In this document: positions 52,431 through 62,426 of the stretch, piece by piece | Position numbering within the stretch: the stretch's first letter is position 1 | How the letters are laid out: every line of letters begins with the position of its first letter | Source of the DNA: Rhizobium sp. Leaf371 | Lineage (GTDB): Bacteria > Pseudomonadota > Alphaproteobacteria > Rhizobiales > Rhizobiaceae | NCBI RefSeq assembly: GCF_001424045.1 | Contig: NZ_LMQB01000029.1 | Coordinates: forward strand, 62,995 to 126,994 | Direction: 5' to 3' | DNA length: 64,000 nucleotides | Notes under the pieces: model-generated | Seen by the model: only the letters and a program-made list of their open reading frames with translations | Databases searched by the model: none | Told to the model about the DNA's origin: nothing | Translations under genes and position numbers: made by a program

Positions 52431-54479
52431 TCAGCGCATCATGGCCGCGACGTTGCCGCCGTCGACCGTAAGGACCGCGCCGCTCGAGGCGCGCGCCTTG
52501 GCAAGGTGGACGAAGGCGGCGGCGACATCCGCGGCGGTCACCTCGCGGCGCACGAGATTTGCCGAGAGATAGGCCTCCGGCGTCACCCCGCGCGCCTTGC
52601 TGCGGGCCGCCACCATCTCGTCGGTCATCAGCCCGGTGCGGATGCGGTCGGCATTGACGGCATTGGAGGTGATGCCGGAGGCGCCGTGCTCCACCGCATA
52701 TTGCCGCATCAGGGCCATCAGCGCCGCCTTCGAGGTGCCGTAGGGGCCGAAATCCGCGCCGGGGTTCACGGCCTGCTTGGAGACGTTGAAGACCAGGGCG
52801 CCGCCGGTCTTCTGCCGTTCCATCACCCGCACCACGGCCCGCGCCATATAGTGATGTCCCCAGAAATTGAGGTCGAACGCCTTTCGGAACGTGTCTTCCG
52901 ACACGGTGAGCAGGCTGCCCTGGAAGGCGGCGCCGGCATTGGAAATGAGAATGTCGACCCCGCCGAAATGGGCGGCGACGGTGGCGACGGCGGCCTCCAC
53001 GCCCTCGGGGTCGGTGACGTCGCAGACGACGGGCAAGGCGCCAAGGCGCTGGGCTTCGCGGGCCACGCGCTCCGGCGAGACGTCGAACAGCGCGATCTCC
53101 GCCCCTTCGGCCTTCAGCGCTTCGGCGACCGCAAGGCCGAGCCCGCTCGCGCCGCCGGTGACGATGGCGACCTGCCGGGTCAGCGGCTTCTCGACCGATT
53201 TGGCAAGCTTCACCTGTTCGAGCGACCAGTATTCGATATCGAAGAGATCGGCTTCCGACAGTGCCTCGAAGGCGTCGATGCCCTCGGCATTGGTGATGAC
53301 GGCGATGGTCGCTTCGGCCACATCCGCGCCGACCCGGGCATTCTTGGCGGCCGCACCGGCGGCAAAGAGGCCGACGCCCGCGACGTAGAACACCCGCGGC
53401 ATCGGATCGAGCATGCGCTTGCCGCCGCCGACGCGGGCATTGTTGCGCTCGAAATAGGCGGTGTACGCCGCCTCGTAGGCCTTGATCGCGTCCGTCACCG
53501 TCGCAGCCCAGGCGTCGAGCTTTCCGGCCTCGGGCGCGGGCAGGGCCACGCCGAAGCGCTTGATGTGGATCACGTGTTCGGGCGTCGCGTTGCCCCGCGT
53601 CACCAGCGAGGACACCGTCTCGGCATTGCAGAAATCGAGGATCTTCCCGTTGGTGCGATGCTCCAGCACGAAGCGGCGGGGCGCGCCCTCCACATCGGTC
53701 GCAAGGGCGATCGCGCCGCGCAGGATCGGCGCGATCTCGGCGGCACTGGCGATCTTCGGCGGCAGCGTCACGCCGCGGAAGGGTTTTGGGCGGCCCTCGG
53801 CGATCCGCCGTTCCGCCGCGTCGATCTTGGCGATCATATCCTCGTAGCTCGTGCGCGGATCTTCCGACCAGGTGAAGATGCCATGCTTCAGCAGGATCAT
53901 GCCGTCGCCGCCCGGATTGGCCTTGAAGGCGGCGTCGCAGGCCTTGGCGAGGTCGAAGCCGGGCATGACGTAGGGAACGATGATCGCATCGGGAAAGAGT
54001 TCGCGCACCAGCACTTCGCCCTGCGGCTGGTTGGTCAGCGAGACGATGGCGTTGGCATGGGTGTGGTCGATATGCTTGAACGGCAGCAGGCCGTGCAGGA
54101 TCGCCTCGACCGACGGGTTCGGGGCGGCGGGGTCGAGCAGCAGCCGGCGCTGCAGCATGACCATGTCGTCGTCCGACAGCGTCTCGAAGGCGACCATGGC
54201 CTTCAGCGGATCGAGCCGCACGGCGGGCAGGCCCGGGGGCTCGATCGTGCCCATGTCCCAGCCGCTGCCCTTGACGCAGAGCACCGAGACCTCCGTGCCG
54301 TCCATCTCGGTGAAGACGGTCTTCACCGAGGTGTTGCCGCCGCCATGCAGCACCAGTTCCGGGTCCTGCCCCAGAAGGCGCGTCGTATAGGTGCGGATGG
54401 CGAGGTCTCGGTTGATGCCCTTGGCGACATAGGCATCGACGACGGATGTGAAGTCGGAGTCCGACCAGCGGGATTTCAT
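52431..54479 (-). CDS. Bifunctional class II aldolase/short-chain dehydrogenase (RhaD-type fusion)
   Basis: A 682-residue fusion. The N-terminal part (about 10-330) is a class II aldolase/adducin domain, with ELVLHGGGNTSVKTVFTEMD and metal-ligand histidines in IDHTHANAIVSLTNQPQ. The C-terminal part (about 430-682) is an SDR, with QVAIVTGGASGLGLAVAEAL, SNAGAAFQGSLL, Tyr/Lys in FGPYGTSKAALMALM and SGAVLTVDGGNVAAMMR. Rhizobial relatives cleave rhamnulose 1-phosphate and oxidise lactaldehyde. No rhamnose isomerase or kinase is nearby, so the substrate is probably another ketose or polyol phosphate. Confidence 0.92.
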   Translation of the reverse strand: MKSRWSDSDFTSVVDAYVAKGINRDLAIRTYTTRLLGQDPELVLHGGGNTSVKTVFTEMDGTEVSVLCVKGSGWDMGTIEPPGLPAVRLDPLKAMVAFETLSDDDMVMLQRRLLLDPAAPNPSVEAILHGLLPFKHIDHTHANAIVSLTNQPQGEVLVRELFPDAIIVPYVMPGFDLAKACDAAFKANPGGDGMILLKHGIFTWSEDPRTSYEDMIAKIDAAERRIAEGRPKPFRGVTLPPKIASAAEIAPILRGAIALATDVEGAPRRFVLEHRTNGKILDFCNAETVSSLVTRGNATPEHVIHIKRFGVALPAPEAGKLDAWAATVTDAIKAYEAAYTAYFERNNARVGGGKRMLDPMPRVFYVAGVGLFAAGAAAKNARVGADVAEATIAVITNAEGIDAFEALSEADLFDIEYWSLEQVKLAKSVEKPLTRQVAIVTGGASGLGLAVAEALKAEGAEIALFDVSPERVAREAQRLGALPVVCDVTDPEGVEAAVATVAAHFGGVDILISNAGAAFQGSLLTVSEDTFRKAFDLNFWGHHYMARAVVRVMERQKTGGALVFNVSKQAVNPGADFGPYGTSKAALMALMRQYAVEHGASGITSNAVNADRIRTGLMTDEMVAARSKARGVTPEAYLSANLVRREVTAADVAAAFVHLAKARASSGAVLTVDGGNVAAMMR

Positions 54480-54599
54480 GATGACGGTCCTTTCTGTGCC
54501 GGCGCGATCGGCGGCGGGGGATGCCAGAGGATGGAATGGGAGGGGAGGGCGCGGGCGCCGGCCGGGCGCCGGTGCCGCCCTGCCCGACGCTAAGGCGCT

Positions 54600-55664
<1,065 letters not shown>

Positions 55665-55711
55665 TGAGGATGCTCCATTGTATCGCGGGCCGCGGGTCGG
55701 ACGGCGTCGTT

Positions 55712-56437
55712 TCAGTAGGTCTGCTGCGTCGGCGTGACGACGATTTCCTGAACGATGGCGCGCTGCGGCAGCGCATAGGCGTCGAGGATCAGACCGGCCA
55801 CGATGTCGGCGGAAATGCCGCCGCCGATGGCGGCCTTGTTGGTCCTGTAGTTTTCGAGCGTCCGGGGATCGTTGACATGGTCGAGGACCTCGGTATCGAC
55901 GATGCCGGGGGAAACGACGACGACGCGGACATTGTGGGGCGCGAGATAGCCGCGCAGGCTTTCCGACACCGCATGGACGAAGAACTTCGTGCCGCAATAG
56001 ACGGTGTGGTCGGGATAGACCTTGCGTCCGGCGATCGAGCTCATCATGACCAGCGTGCCCTGCCGGCGGCCGATCATGCCGTTCAGCACCGCATGGACGC
56101 TGTTCATCACGCCCTTGGTGTTGATGTCGATCATCTCGTCCCATTCTTCGGGCGGCTGGGAGGCGATATCGCCGAGCCGGGCGATGCCGGCATTGGCAAA
56201 CATCAGATCGACCGGCCCGTGCTGCGCCTCGGCATCGCTGACGGCGGAGGCGAGGGCGGCGCGGTCGCGCACGTCGACCTGCCGCAACACGGCGCGGGGC
56301 AGGGCCAGCGCCTCCAGCCGGTCGAGCCGGCGCGCCATCAGGAGCAGCGGATGGCCGGCGTCCGAGAAGGCGCGGGCCACGGCCTCGCCGATCCCCGAAC
56401 TGGCGCCGGTGATGGCGATCAAGGGTTTGGTGTCCAT
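55712..56437 (-). CDS. SDR-family oxidoreductase (YdfG-like)
   Basis: A 241-residue short-chain dehydrogenase: LIAITGASSGIGEAVARAFS, MARRLDRL after beta-2 (NADP-like), FANAGIARLGDI, Ser in MMSSIAGRKVYP, Tyr/Lys in HTVYCGTKFFVHAVSESL. Similar to serine/3-hydroxy acid dehydrogenases of the YdfG group. It sits between the binding-protein and ATPase genes, so it should act on the imported polyol or its product. Confidence 0.91.
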   Translation of the reverse strand: MDTKPLIAITGASSGIGEAVARAFSDAGHPLLLMARRLDRLEALALPRAVLRQVDVRDRAALASAVSDAEAQHGPVDLMFANAGIARLGDIASQPPEEWDEMIDINTKGVMNSVHAVLNGMIGRRQGTLVMMSSIAGRKVYPDHTVYCGTKFFVHAVSESLRGYLAPHNVRVVVVSPGIVDTEVLDHVNDPRTLENYRTNKAAIGGGISADIVAGLILDAYALPQRAIVQEIVVTPTQQTY

Positions 56438-56536
56438 TGTTTCCTCCGTTGTGACGGCGCCTTCGGCGGCCTGTCCGGGAGAGGTCGCGGGCGGGCCGCG
56501 ACCTCCAGGTTTCAGGGCAAGAGGCGATACCGGCGC

Positions 56537-58033
56537 TCAGCCCTTCAGCACGGCTGCGATCTGCGTGCCGATATCGTCGAGCGCTTCCTTGGACGAGCCG
56601 TAGCTGCCCGAGAAATACTTGCCGAGCGCCACGGGGATCGTGTCGGAGGAGATCTGCGCCCATTCCGGCAGGTCCGGCTCGGAGCCCATATATTTGGCGA
56701 TCGTCTCCTGCACGACCGGCAGGTGGCGGGTGGTGCCGGCACCGACGCGGGCATGGCTCTTGACGCGCGGATCGTCGTAGACGCTCGCCCGCGTGGGGCC
56801 GGTGCCGCCGCCGAGCGTCGTCACCAGCGCCTGGGTATCGGCGCATGTCGCCCACTGCATGAACAGCCAGGCGGCATCCGGGTTCTTGGAGTAGCGCGAG
56901 ACCGCCAGCGACGAGCCGCCCTGGTGGCCGACGCCGGGGATTTCGCCATAGCCGCATTCTCCGGGCTTGCGCAGCGCGATCGGCTGCGGCGGGATGACGG
57001 CTTCGCAGAGGCCGGACACCTTGGTCTGCGTCGGATCGTCGAAGAAGGGGAAGAACTCGCCCCAGGAGAGCATCGATGCCGCGACCCCTTGGGCGACGGC
57101 CTGGCCCTGTCCGTCCCATGTCCACTGGTTGACGCCTGGGGGCATGATGTCCCGGAGCTTCGTGTAGTAGTCGAGGGCGGCGATGCCGCGTTCGTCATTG
57201 CCGGAAAACGCCTTGTCGGCATTGAAGATCGACCCGCCATGGCCCCAGAGCATCGAGGTCCACTCGCATTCCAGCGCATAATGGCCCGATTTCATCTGCC
57301 CGGCATAGCCGAACGTGTCCGGACCCATCTCCTTGGTGATGGCGGCCGAGTTGGTGTAGAGCTCCTCGAAGGTCGCCGGCGCCTTCAGGCCGAGCTTCTC
57401 GTAGATGTCCCTACGGTAGATCATGATGAAGATCGGGATGTCGTAGGGCACGCCGACCCAGTGGTCCTCGTATTTGGAGATGCCGTCCACGAGCGCCGGC
57501 AGGAAGTCGTCGATGTTGTAGTTGGGCATGGCAAGGTCCGCCTTCGCCTTGATCTGCTCGCGCGGATCGAAGACGTCCTGGCTGAAGGATGCGGCCCAGC
57601 TCTGGTCGATGTAGTAGAGATCGTAGGTGCCGAGCGAGGACGCGACGTCGAGCGTCATCTTCTGGAGAACCTGCTCGAGCGGCAGGACCTCGATCTCGAC
57701 CTTGATGCCCGTCGCCTCCTCGAAATATTTCTTGAGCTGCGAATTGATGGCGTTCGACGGCGGCGTGGATTCGGTCGCGAATTTCAGGGTGGTCCCGGCA
57801 AACGGCTTGCCGACATCCTTGAGCCAGGCCATCACTTCGGCCGAGGGCTGCATCTCCTCCTGCGCGACGGCCTTGTTGAGCATGAAGGGGCGGCTGCCCA
57901 TGCCCATGCCGAGGGCTGCTGCGCCGAGGCCGAGCTTGCTGGTTGCCCGCAGAAAGGCCCGCCGGTCCATCTGACCCTTCACGAAGCGGTCGGTGATCGA
58001 CGCCAGGTATGACTTTCTATCGCTCTCTTTCAC
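56537..58033 (-). CDS. Sugar ABC transporter substrate-binding protein (CUT1)
   Basis: A 498-residue extracellular solute-binding protein family 1 member. The N-terminus has a Tat-like signal (DRRAFLRATSKLGLGAAALG, residues 23-42) preceded by an unusual 22-residue basic lead. Body blocks: LKFATESTPPSNAINSQLKK, DLYYIDQSWAASFSQDVFD, WVGVPYDIPIFIMIYRRDIY, MLWGHGGSIFNADKAFSGND and PGVGHQGGSSLAVSRYSKNP. Export folded via Tat would be notable for a sugar-binding protein. Confidence 0.93.
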   Translation of the reverse strand: MKESDRKSYLASITDRFVKGQMDRRAFLRATSKLGLGAAALGMGMGSRPFMLNKAVAQEEMQPSAEVMAWLKDVGKPFAGTTLKFATESTPPSNAINSQLKKYFEEATGIKVEIEVLPLEQVLQKMTLDVASSLGTYDLYYIDQSWAASFSQDVFDPREQIKAKADLAMPNYNIDDFLPALVDGISKYEDHWVGVPYDIPIFIMIYRRDIYEKLGLKAPATFEELYTNSAAITKEMGPDTFGYAGQMKSGHYALECEWTSMLWGHGGSIFNADKAFSGNDERGIAALDYYTKLRDIMPPGVNQWTWDGQGQAVAQGVAASMLSWGEFFPFFDDPTQTKVSGLCEAVIPPQPIALRKPGECGYGEIPGVGHQGGSSLAVSRYSKNPDAAWLFMQWATCADTQALVTTLGGGTGPTRASVYDDPRVKSHARVGAGTTRHLPVVQETIAKYMGSEPDLPEWAQISSDTIPVALGKYFSGSYGSSKEALDDIGTQIAAVLKG

Positions 58034-58115
58034 TGTTCTCTCCTCCAGTATCCGCCGTCGAGATTGACGGCGGCAGATCGTTGATCGAACGGCAGGCCCT
58101 CCCGGCCCGCCGCAG

Positions 58116-58991
58116 TCATTGCTTCAGCGAGCCCATGGTCAGGCCCCGCACCAGATGGCGCTGGACCAGAAGGACGACGAAGAAGGCCGGCACGATCGCC
58201 GCCGCCCCGAGGGCGGCCATATTGCCCCAGGCGGTTCCGATCGAAGTCACGAAGGTGGACGACACCACGGGCACGGTCTTCAGGCCCGTCTGGGTGAGCG
58301 TCAGGACGAACAGGAATTCCGTCCACGAGAAGATGAAGCAGAGCACGGCGGTGGCCGCGATCCCGCCCTTGGCCATCGGCAGGACGACCCGCCGGAAGAT
58401 CGTCCAGCGGGACGCACCGTCGAGAAGCGCGCTCTCGTCGATCTCGGCGGGAATGTCGTCGAAGAAGCTCTTGAGCAGCAGCACCGCCAGCGGCAGGTTC
58501 ATCAGCCCGTGGATCAGGATCACCCCGATATAGGTGTCGAGCAGGTTGAACTGCTTGAAGATGAAGAACATCGGGATGGCGACCGCCACCGGCGGCATCA
58601 TGCGCGTCGACAGCACCCAGTTGACGAACTGGTGGCGCCCGCGGAAATGCATCCGCGACAGCGCATAGGCCGCGAAGGTCGCGACCGTGATGGCGAGCAC
58701 CGTCGACATCGAGGCGACCACGATCGAATCCCACAGCCGCGGGGCCATGTAGAAATTGCCGCCGCCCGGGGCGACGGAGCCCTGCCGGGCAAAGCCGAAG
58801 GAAATGCCGAACACCTGCTCGAAATTGCGCATCGTCGGCTGGAAGTTGAAGAGGATCGGCGGCCAGTTGAAGATGTCCTTGGAATCCCGGAAGGCGACCG
58901 AGGTCCAGAAATAGATCGGGAAGAAGAAGGCGCCGACCACCAGCCAGCCGGCAATGGTGCGAACGGTGCGGACGAGCTTGCTCTGATGCAT
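58116..58991 (-). CDS. Sugar ABC transporter permease 2 (CUT1, MalG/UgpE-like)
   Basis: A 291-residue permease with six helices. It has the EAA-type loop EIDESALLDGASRWTIFRRV followed by VLPMAKGG, and the C-terminus LVQRHLVRGLTMGSLKQ typical of MalG-type subunits. It starts one base after the stop of permease 1. Confidence 0.94.
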   Translation of the reverse strand: MHQSKLVRTVRTIAGWLVVGAFFFPIYFWTSVAFRDSKDIFNWPPILFNFQPTMRNFEQVFGISFGFARQGSVAPGGGNFYMAPRLWDSIVVASMSTVLAITVATFAAYALSRMHFRGRHQFVNWVLSTRMMPPVAVAIPMFFIFKQFNLLDTYIGVILIHGLMNLPLAVLLLKSFFDDIPAEIDESALLDGASRWTIFRRVVLPMAKGGIAATAVLCFIFSWTEFLFVLTLTQTGLKTVPVVSSTFVTSIGTAWGNMAALGAAAIVPAFFVVLLVQRHLVRGLTMGSLKQ

Positions 58992-58992
58992 G

Positions 58993-59880
58993 TTACCACC
59001 TGACCTTCGCGACGCGGATGAAGAGGTTGGCCATGACCATGACGATCACGAGGCTCGTCAGGCTCAGCGTCGCGCCGTAGCCCCATTTGAGAAACGAGAA
59101 GGTCTGCTGCCAGGCATAGAGGCTGACCGTGTAGGTCGCGGTTCCCGGCCCGCCCGACGTCATGACGAAGACGTAGTCGAACACGCGGAAGAGATCGATG
59201 CCGCGCAGGAGCACCGCCACGGCGATCACCCGCGACATCATCGGCAGCGTCAGCCGGCGAAACATCTGGAACGACGAGGCCCCGTCGATCGAGGCGGCCT
59301 CGTAGGGCTCCGACGGCAGCGAGCGCAGGCCTGCCATGAAGATCAACACCATGAACGGCGTCCACTGCCAGATTTCGGCGACGAGCACGCCGAGAAGGGC
59401 GAGGGAGGACGTGCCGAGGATCGGCGTGGACTTGTCGAGCAGCCCGAGCTGTCCGAGGAAATAGGAGAGAACGCCGAACTGCGCGTCCTCCATCAGGAGG
59501 AACATCATGCCGGCGATGGCGGGGGGAATGACCAGCGTCATCGACAGGATGGCGCGCAGGGCGGCAAATCCGGGCAGCTCCGCATCGAGCAGCATGGCGA
59601 CCGACATGCCAAGGATGATCTCGACCGTCAGGGCGATGAAGAAATAGAGGAAGGTGACGCCGAGCGCCCCCCAGAACCGGCCGTCATTGACCAGCTGCAC
59701 CCAGTTGGCCATGCCGACGAATTTCAGGGTTCGCTGCCGGGGGACGAATTCGTGGAAACTGAGCCAGACATTGTAGACCAGCGGATAGACGGTGAAGACC
59801 ACCAGCAGCGCGACGAGCGGCAGCAGCCATGGCCATGGCGAATCCGAGATCGCGATGCGTTTCACCTGTGCAATGGACAT
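58993..59880 (-). CDS. Sugar ABC transporter permease 1 (CUT1, MalF/UgpA-like)
   Basis: A 295-residue permease with six helices (SPWPWLLPLVALLVVFTVYP and others) and the EAA loop PYEAASIDGASSFQMFRRLT, then LPMMSRVIAVAVLLR. Start ATG 59880 after GGAGGAAAG; a 15-codon longer frame is possible. Gap of 131 bases from glpD. Confidence 0.94.
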   Translation of the reverse strand: MSIAQVKRIAISDSPWPWLLPLVALLVVFTVYPLVYNVWLSFHEFVPRQRTLKFVGMANWVQLVNDGRFWGALGVTFLYFFIALTVEIILGMSVAMLLDAELPGFAALRAILSMTLVIPPAIAGMMFLLMEDAQFGVLSYFLGQLGLLDKSTPILGTSSLALLGVLVAEIWQWTPFMVLIFMAGLRSLPSEPYEAASIDGASSFQMFRRLTLPMMSRVIAVAVLLRGIDLFRVFDYVFVMTSGGPGTATYTVSLYAWQQTFSFLKWGYGATLSLTSLVIVMVMANLFIRVAKVRW

Positions 59881-60011
59881 TGCGGTTCTTTCCTCCCAGA
59901 AACCCCGGCGCAAAGGGCGCCGCATGCTCGTCCCGTCTCTCGTGTCCTCCGGTCCCGACCATTCTCCCGATGGTGCGGACCCGAAGCCGTCCCGCTTCGG
60001 CCGGAAAAATG

Positions 60012-61613
60012 CTAGCCCTTGGCCGCGGCCTTCACCGCAGGCACCACTGCAGGCTTCGGCCCTTGCGCCGCCGCCCGTCTCTCCCGCCGTCTCTGCGCCA
60101 TGAAGACGTCGAGGGCGGCAATTTCCTCCGGCGTCATGCGCAGCCCGGATTTCGTCCGGCGCCAGACGATATCGGCCGCCTCGCGGGCATATTCCCGGTC
60201 CATCAGGAACAGGACTTCGCGCTCCGTCAGCGAGCCGCCGAAGGCCCGGCCCAGATCGTCCGCGCGGCGCGCGGTGCCGAGAATGTCGCGCGCTTCCAGC
60301 CCATAATGCCGCACGAGGCGCCGGGCCTCGCGCTCCGACAGGAAGCCGTAGGTCTCGCAGAGATCCGCCACCAAGGCGCCGGCCGTGCCCGCCGGGAAAT
60401 CGCCGCCCGGCAGCGCCCGCGTCGCCGTCCAGCCGCGCTTCGCGCCGATCTCCGGAAACAGGGCGGCGAGCCGGTCGAGCGCATCCTCGGCAAGGCAGCG
60501 ATAGGTGGTGATCTTGCCGCCGAACACGGACAGGAGCGGCGCCTGGCTGGACGTCGGGCTGGAGCTGGTATCGGAGCCCTGATCGAGGGCGAGGACGTAG
60601 TCGCGCGTGGTTTCCTGCGCGCTGGCCGCACCGTCGTCATAGAGCGAGCGCACGCCGGAATAGGTCCAGACGACGTCCTTCTCGGTGATCTCGCGCTTGA
60701 AATAGGAGGAGATCGCCCGGACGAGATAGGCGATCTCTGCGGGCGAGGCCTTCACGTCGCGCGGATCGCCGCGATAGTCCTGATCGGTCGTGCCGATCAG
60801 GGTAAAATCGTCCTCATAGGGAATGGCGAAGATGATCCGCCCGTCCGGATTCTGGAAAATGTAGCAGCGGTCGTGGTCGTAGAGTCTCGGCACGACGATG
60901 TGGGAGCCCTGCACCAGCCGCGCCCGGCCTCCCGCATTCAGGCCAGCGACGCCCGAGAGAAACGTATCGACCCACGGGCCGGCGGCATTGACCACAGCCC
61001 GGGCGGAGACGTCGCTGCGCGCGCCGGTTTCCTCGTCGCCGAGCGTCAGCTGCCAGTGGTCGGCCTGCCGCCGGGCCGCAAGGCACGCGGTGCGCACGCG
61101 AATGTCGGCGCCGTTCCTCGCGGCATCCCGCACGTTCAACACGACGAGGCGATTGTCCTGCACCCAGCAGTCGGAATATTCGAACCCGATGCCGGAGACG
61201 TCGCGCAGAGGTTGCCCGACCGGATCGGTGCGCAGACGCCGGGTGACGGTTGCCGGCAGGCGCCTGCGGCCGCCCAGGTGATCGTAGAGGAAGAGCCCGA
61301 GGCGGAGCAGCCAGGCGGGACGCAGCCCCTTGCGGTGCGGCAGCACGAAGCGCAACGGCCAGATGATGTGCGGCGCGATCGCCCAGAGCCGTTCGCGCTC
61401 CGCCAGGGCGTGGCGCACCAGTTTGAATTCATAGTGTTCGAGATAGCGCAGCCCGCCATGGATGAGCTTGGTCGAGGCCGACGAGGTGGCGGCGCCGAGA
61501 TCGGCGCGTTCGACCAGCAGGACCTTCAGCCCGCGGCCGGCCGCATCGCGTGCGATGCCGGCACCGTTGATGCCGCCGCCGACGATGGCGAGATCGAACA
61601 CCGGTGCGCTCAT
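60012..61613 (-). CDS. FAD-dependent glycerol-3-phosphate dehydrogenase (GlpD family)
   Basis: A 533-residue flavoenzyme feeding electrons to quinone. FAD motif LAIVGGGINGAGIARDAAGR (8-27), STKLIHGGLRYLEHYEFKLV, VVNAAGPWVDTFLSG, IFAIPYEDDFTLIGTTDQDY, SVFGGKITTYRCLAEDALDR, and a C-terminal GlpD domain. It has an Ala/Lys-rich tail. Its start overlaps the HAD stop by 4 bases. In this operon it may oxidise a polyol phosphate other than glycerol 3-phosphate. Confidence 0.95.
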   Translation of the reverse strand: MSAPVFDLAIVGGGINGAGIARDAAGRGLKVLLVERADLGAATSSASTKLIHGGLRYLEHYEFKLVRHALAERERLWAIAPHIIWPLRFVLPHRKGLRPAWLLRLGLFLYDHLGGRRRLPATVTRRLRTDPVGQPLRDVSGIGFEYSDCWVQDNRLVVLNVRDAARNGADIRVRTACLAARRQADHWQLTLGDEETGARSDVSARAVVNAAGPWVDTFLSGVAGLNAGGRARLVQGSHIVVPRLYDHDRCYIFQNPDGRIIFAIPYEDDFTLIGTTDQDYRGDPRDVKASPAEIAYLVRAISSYFKREITEKDVVWTYSGVRSLYDDGAASAQETTRDYVLALDQGSDTSSSPTSSQAPLLSVFGGKITTYRCLAEDALDRLAALFPEIGAKRGWTATRALPGGDFPAGTAGALVADLCETYGFLSEREARRLVRHYGLEARDILGTARRADDLGRAFGGSLTEREVLFLMDREYAREAADIVWRRTKSGLRMTPEEIAALDVFMAQRRRERRAAAQGPKPAVVPAVKAAAKG

Positions 61614-62422
61614 GCCGCGTCCCTCCGCGGCCGGGCGCCGAGGATATGGTCGGCGACTTCCACGAAGCCGTGGCCGCCGCGCGCCGCCGTGACATAGGTC
61701 GGGTCGGCCTCCATGCGGCCTTCGAACTGCAGCACGTTGGCGACACCGCAGGCATGCGGGAAGAAGCCGAACATCGGCGCGTCGTTGGGGCTGTCGCCAA
61801 CGAAGACGATCGCCTCCTGCTCGCGGTCGATATCGATGCCGAGAATGTCGGCTGCAAAGCGGCGCGCCATGGTCAGCTTGTCGTAGCTGCCGTACCAGCC
61901 GTTGACATGAATGGAGGACACCTTGGCGACCGCGCCCTCCTCCTCGAAGATGCGCTTGATCCGGTCCACGTCCGACACGGCGAGCGGCGGGATATCCTCG
62001 CAGACATCGATGGCGAGATCCGCCTCGCGGTAGAGCTGATCGGCCGAAAGGGCGGAACCGGGAACCTCGCGCAGGATGCGCGTCTGGATATGCTGCAGCC
62101 TCTGCCGGTCGTTCGCCCGCTGCTGATCGGCCACCGCGAAGACGCGGCGCATCCGGCGCTGCGTCTCGTCATAGGCGAAATAGAAGGCGCCGTTTTCGCC
62201 GACCACGCCGGCCACGGGCCACATCCGGGCGATCATGTCGCACCATCCGGCAGGCCGGCCGGTGATCGGGGCGACCGCGATGCCCGCCGCCGTCAGCCGC
62301 TCCAGCGCATCATAGGCGCAGGAGGGCAGGCGGCCCTCGTTCGTCAGCGTGTCGTCGATGTCGGCAAAGAGCACCTTGATCCGCGATGCGACCTCGATGG
62401 GCATGTCCAGGATCGGGCGCAT
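61610..62422 (-). CDS. HAD-IIB sugar phosphatase
   Basis: A 270-residue Cof/SPP-type HAD hydrolase. Nucleophile motif VLFADIDDTLTNEGRLP, motif II VAPITGRPAGWCD, and metal motif IVFVGDSPNDAPMFGFF. The cap domain carries QQRANDRQRLQHIQTRIL and SSIHVNGWYGSYDKLTMA, similar to phosphomannomutase- or sucrose-phosphate-phosphatase-like members. Start ATG 62422 lies 4 bases after the AraM-type gene stop. It probably removes phosphate from a pathway sugar phosphate. Confidence 0.9.
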   Translation of the reverse strand: MRPILDMPIEVASRIKVLFADIDDTLTNEGRLPSCAYDALERLTAAGIAVAPITGRPAGWCDMIARMWPVAGVVGENGAFYFAYDETQRRMRRVFAVADQQRANDRQRLQHIQTRILREVPGSALSADQLYREADLAIDVCEDIPPLAVSDVDRIKRIFEEEGAVAKVSSIHVNGWYGSYDKLTMARRFAADILGIDIDREQEAIVFVGDSPNDAPMFGFFPHACGVANVLQFEGRMEADPTYVTAARGGHGFVEVADHILGARPRRDAA

Positions 62423-62426
62423 CGGG

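Noticed and set aside
52431-54479. Rhamnose catabolism gene rhaD as a firm name
   Set aside because: The domain order fits RhaD, but no rhamnose isomerase, kinase or mutarotase is present, so the symbol was withheld.
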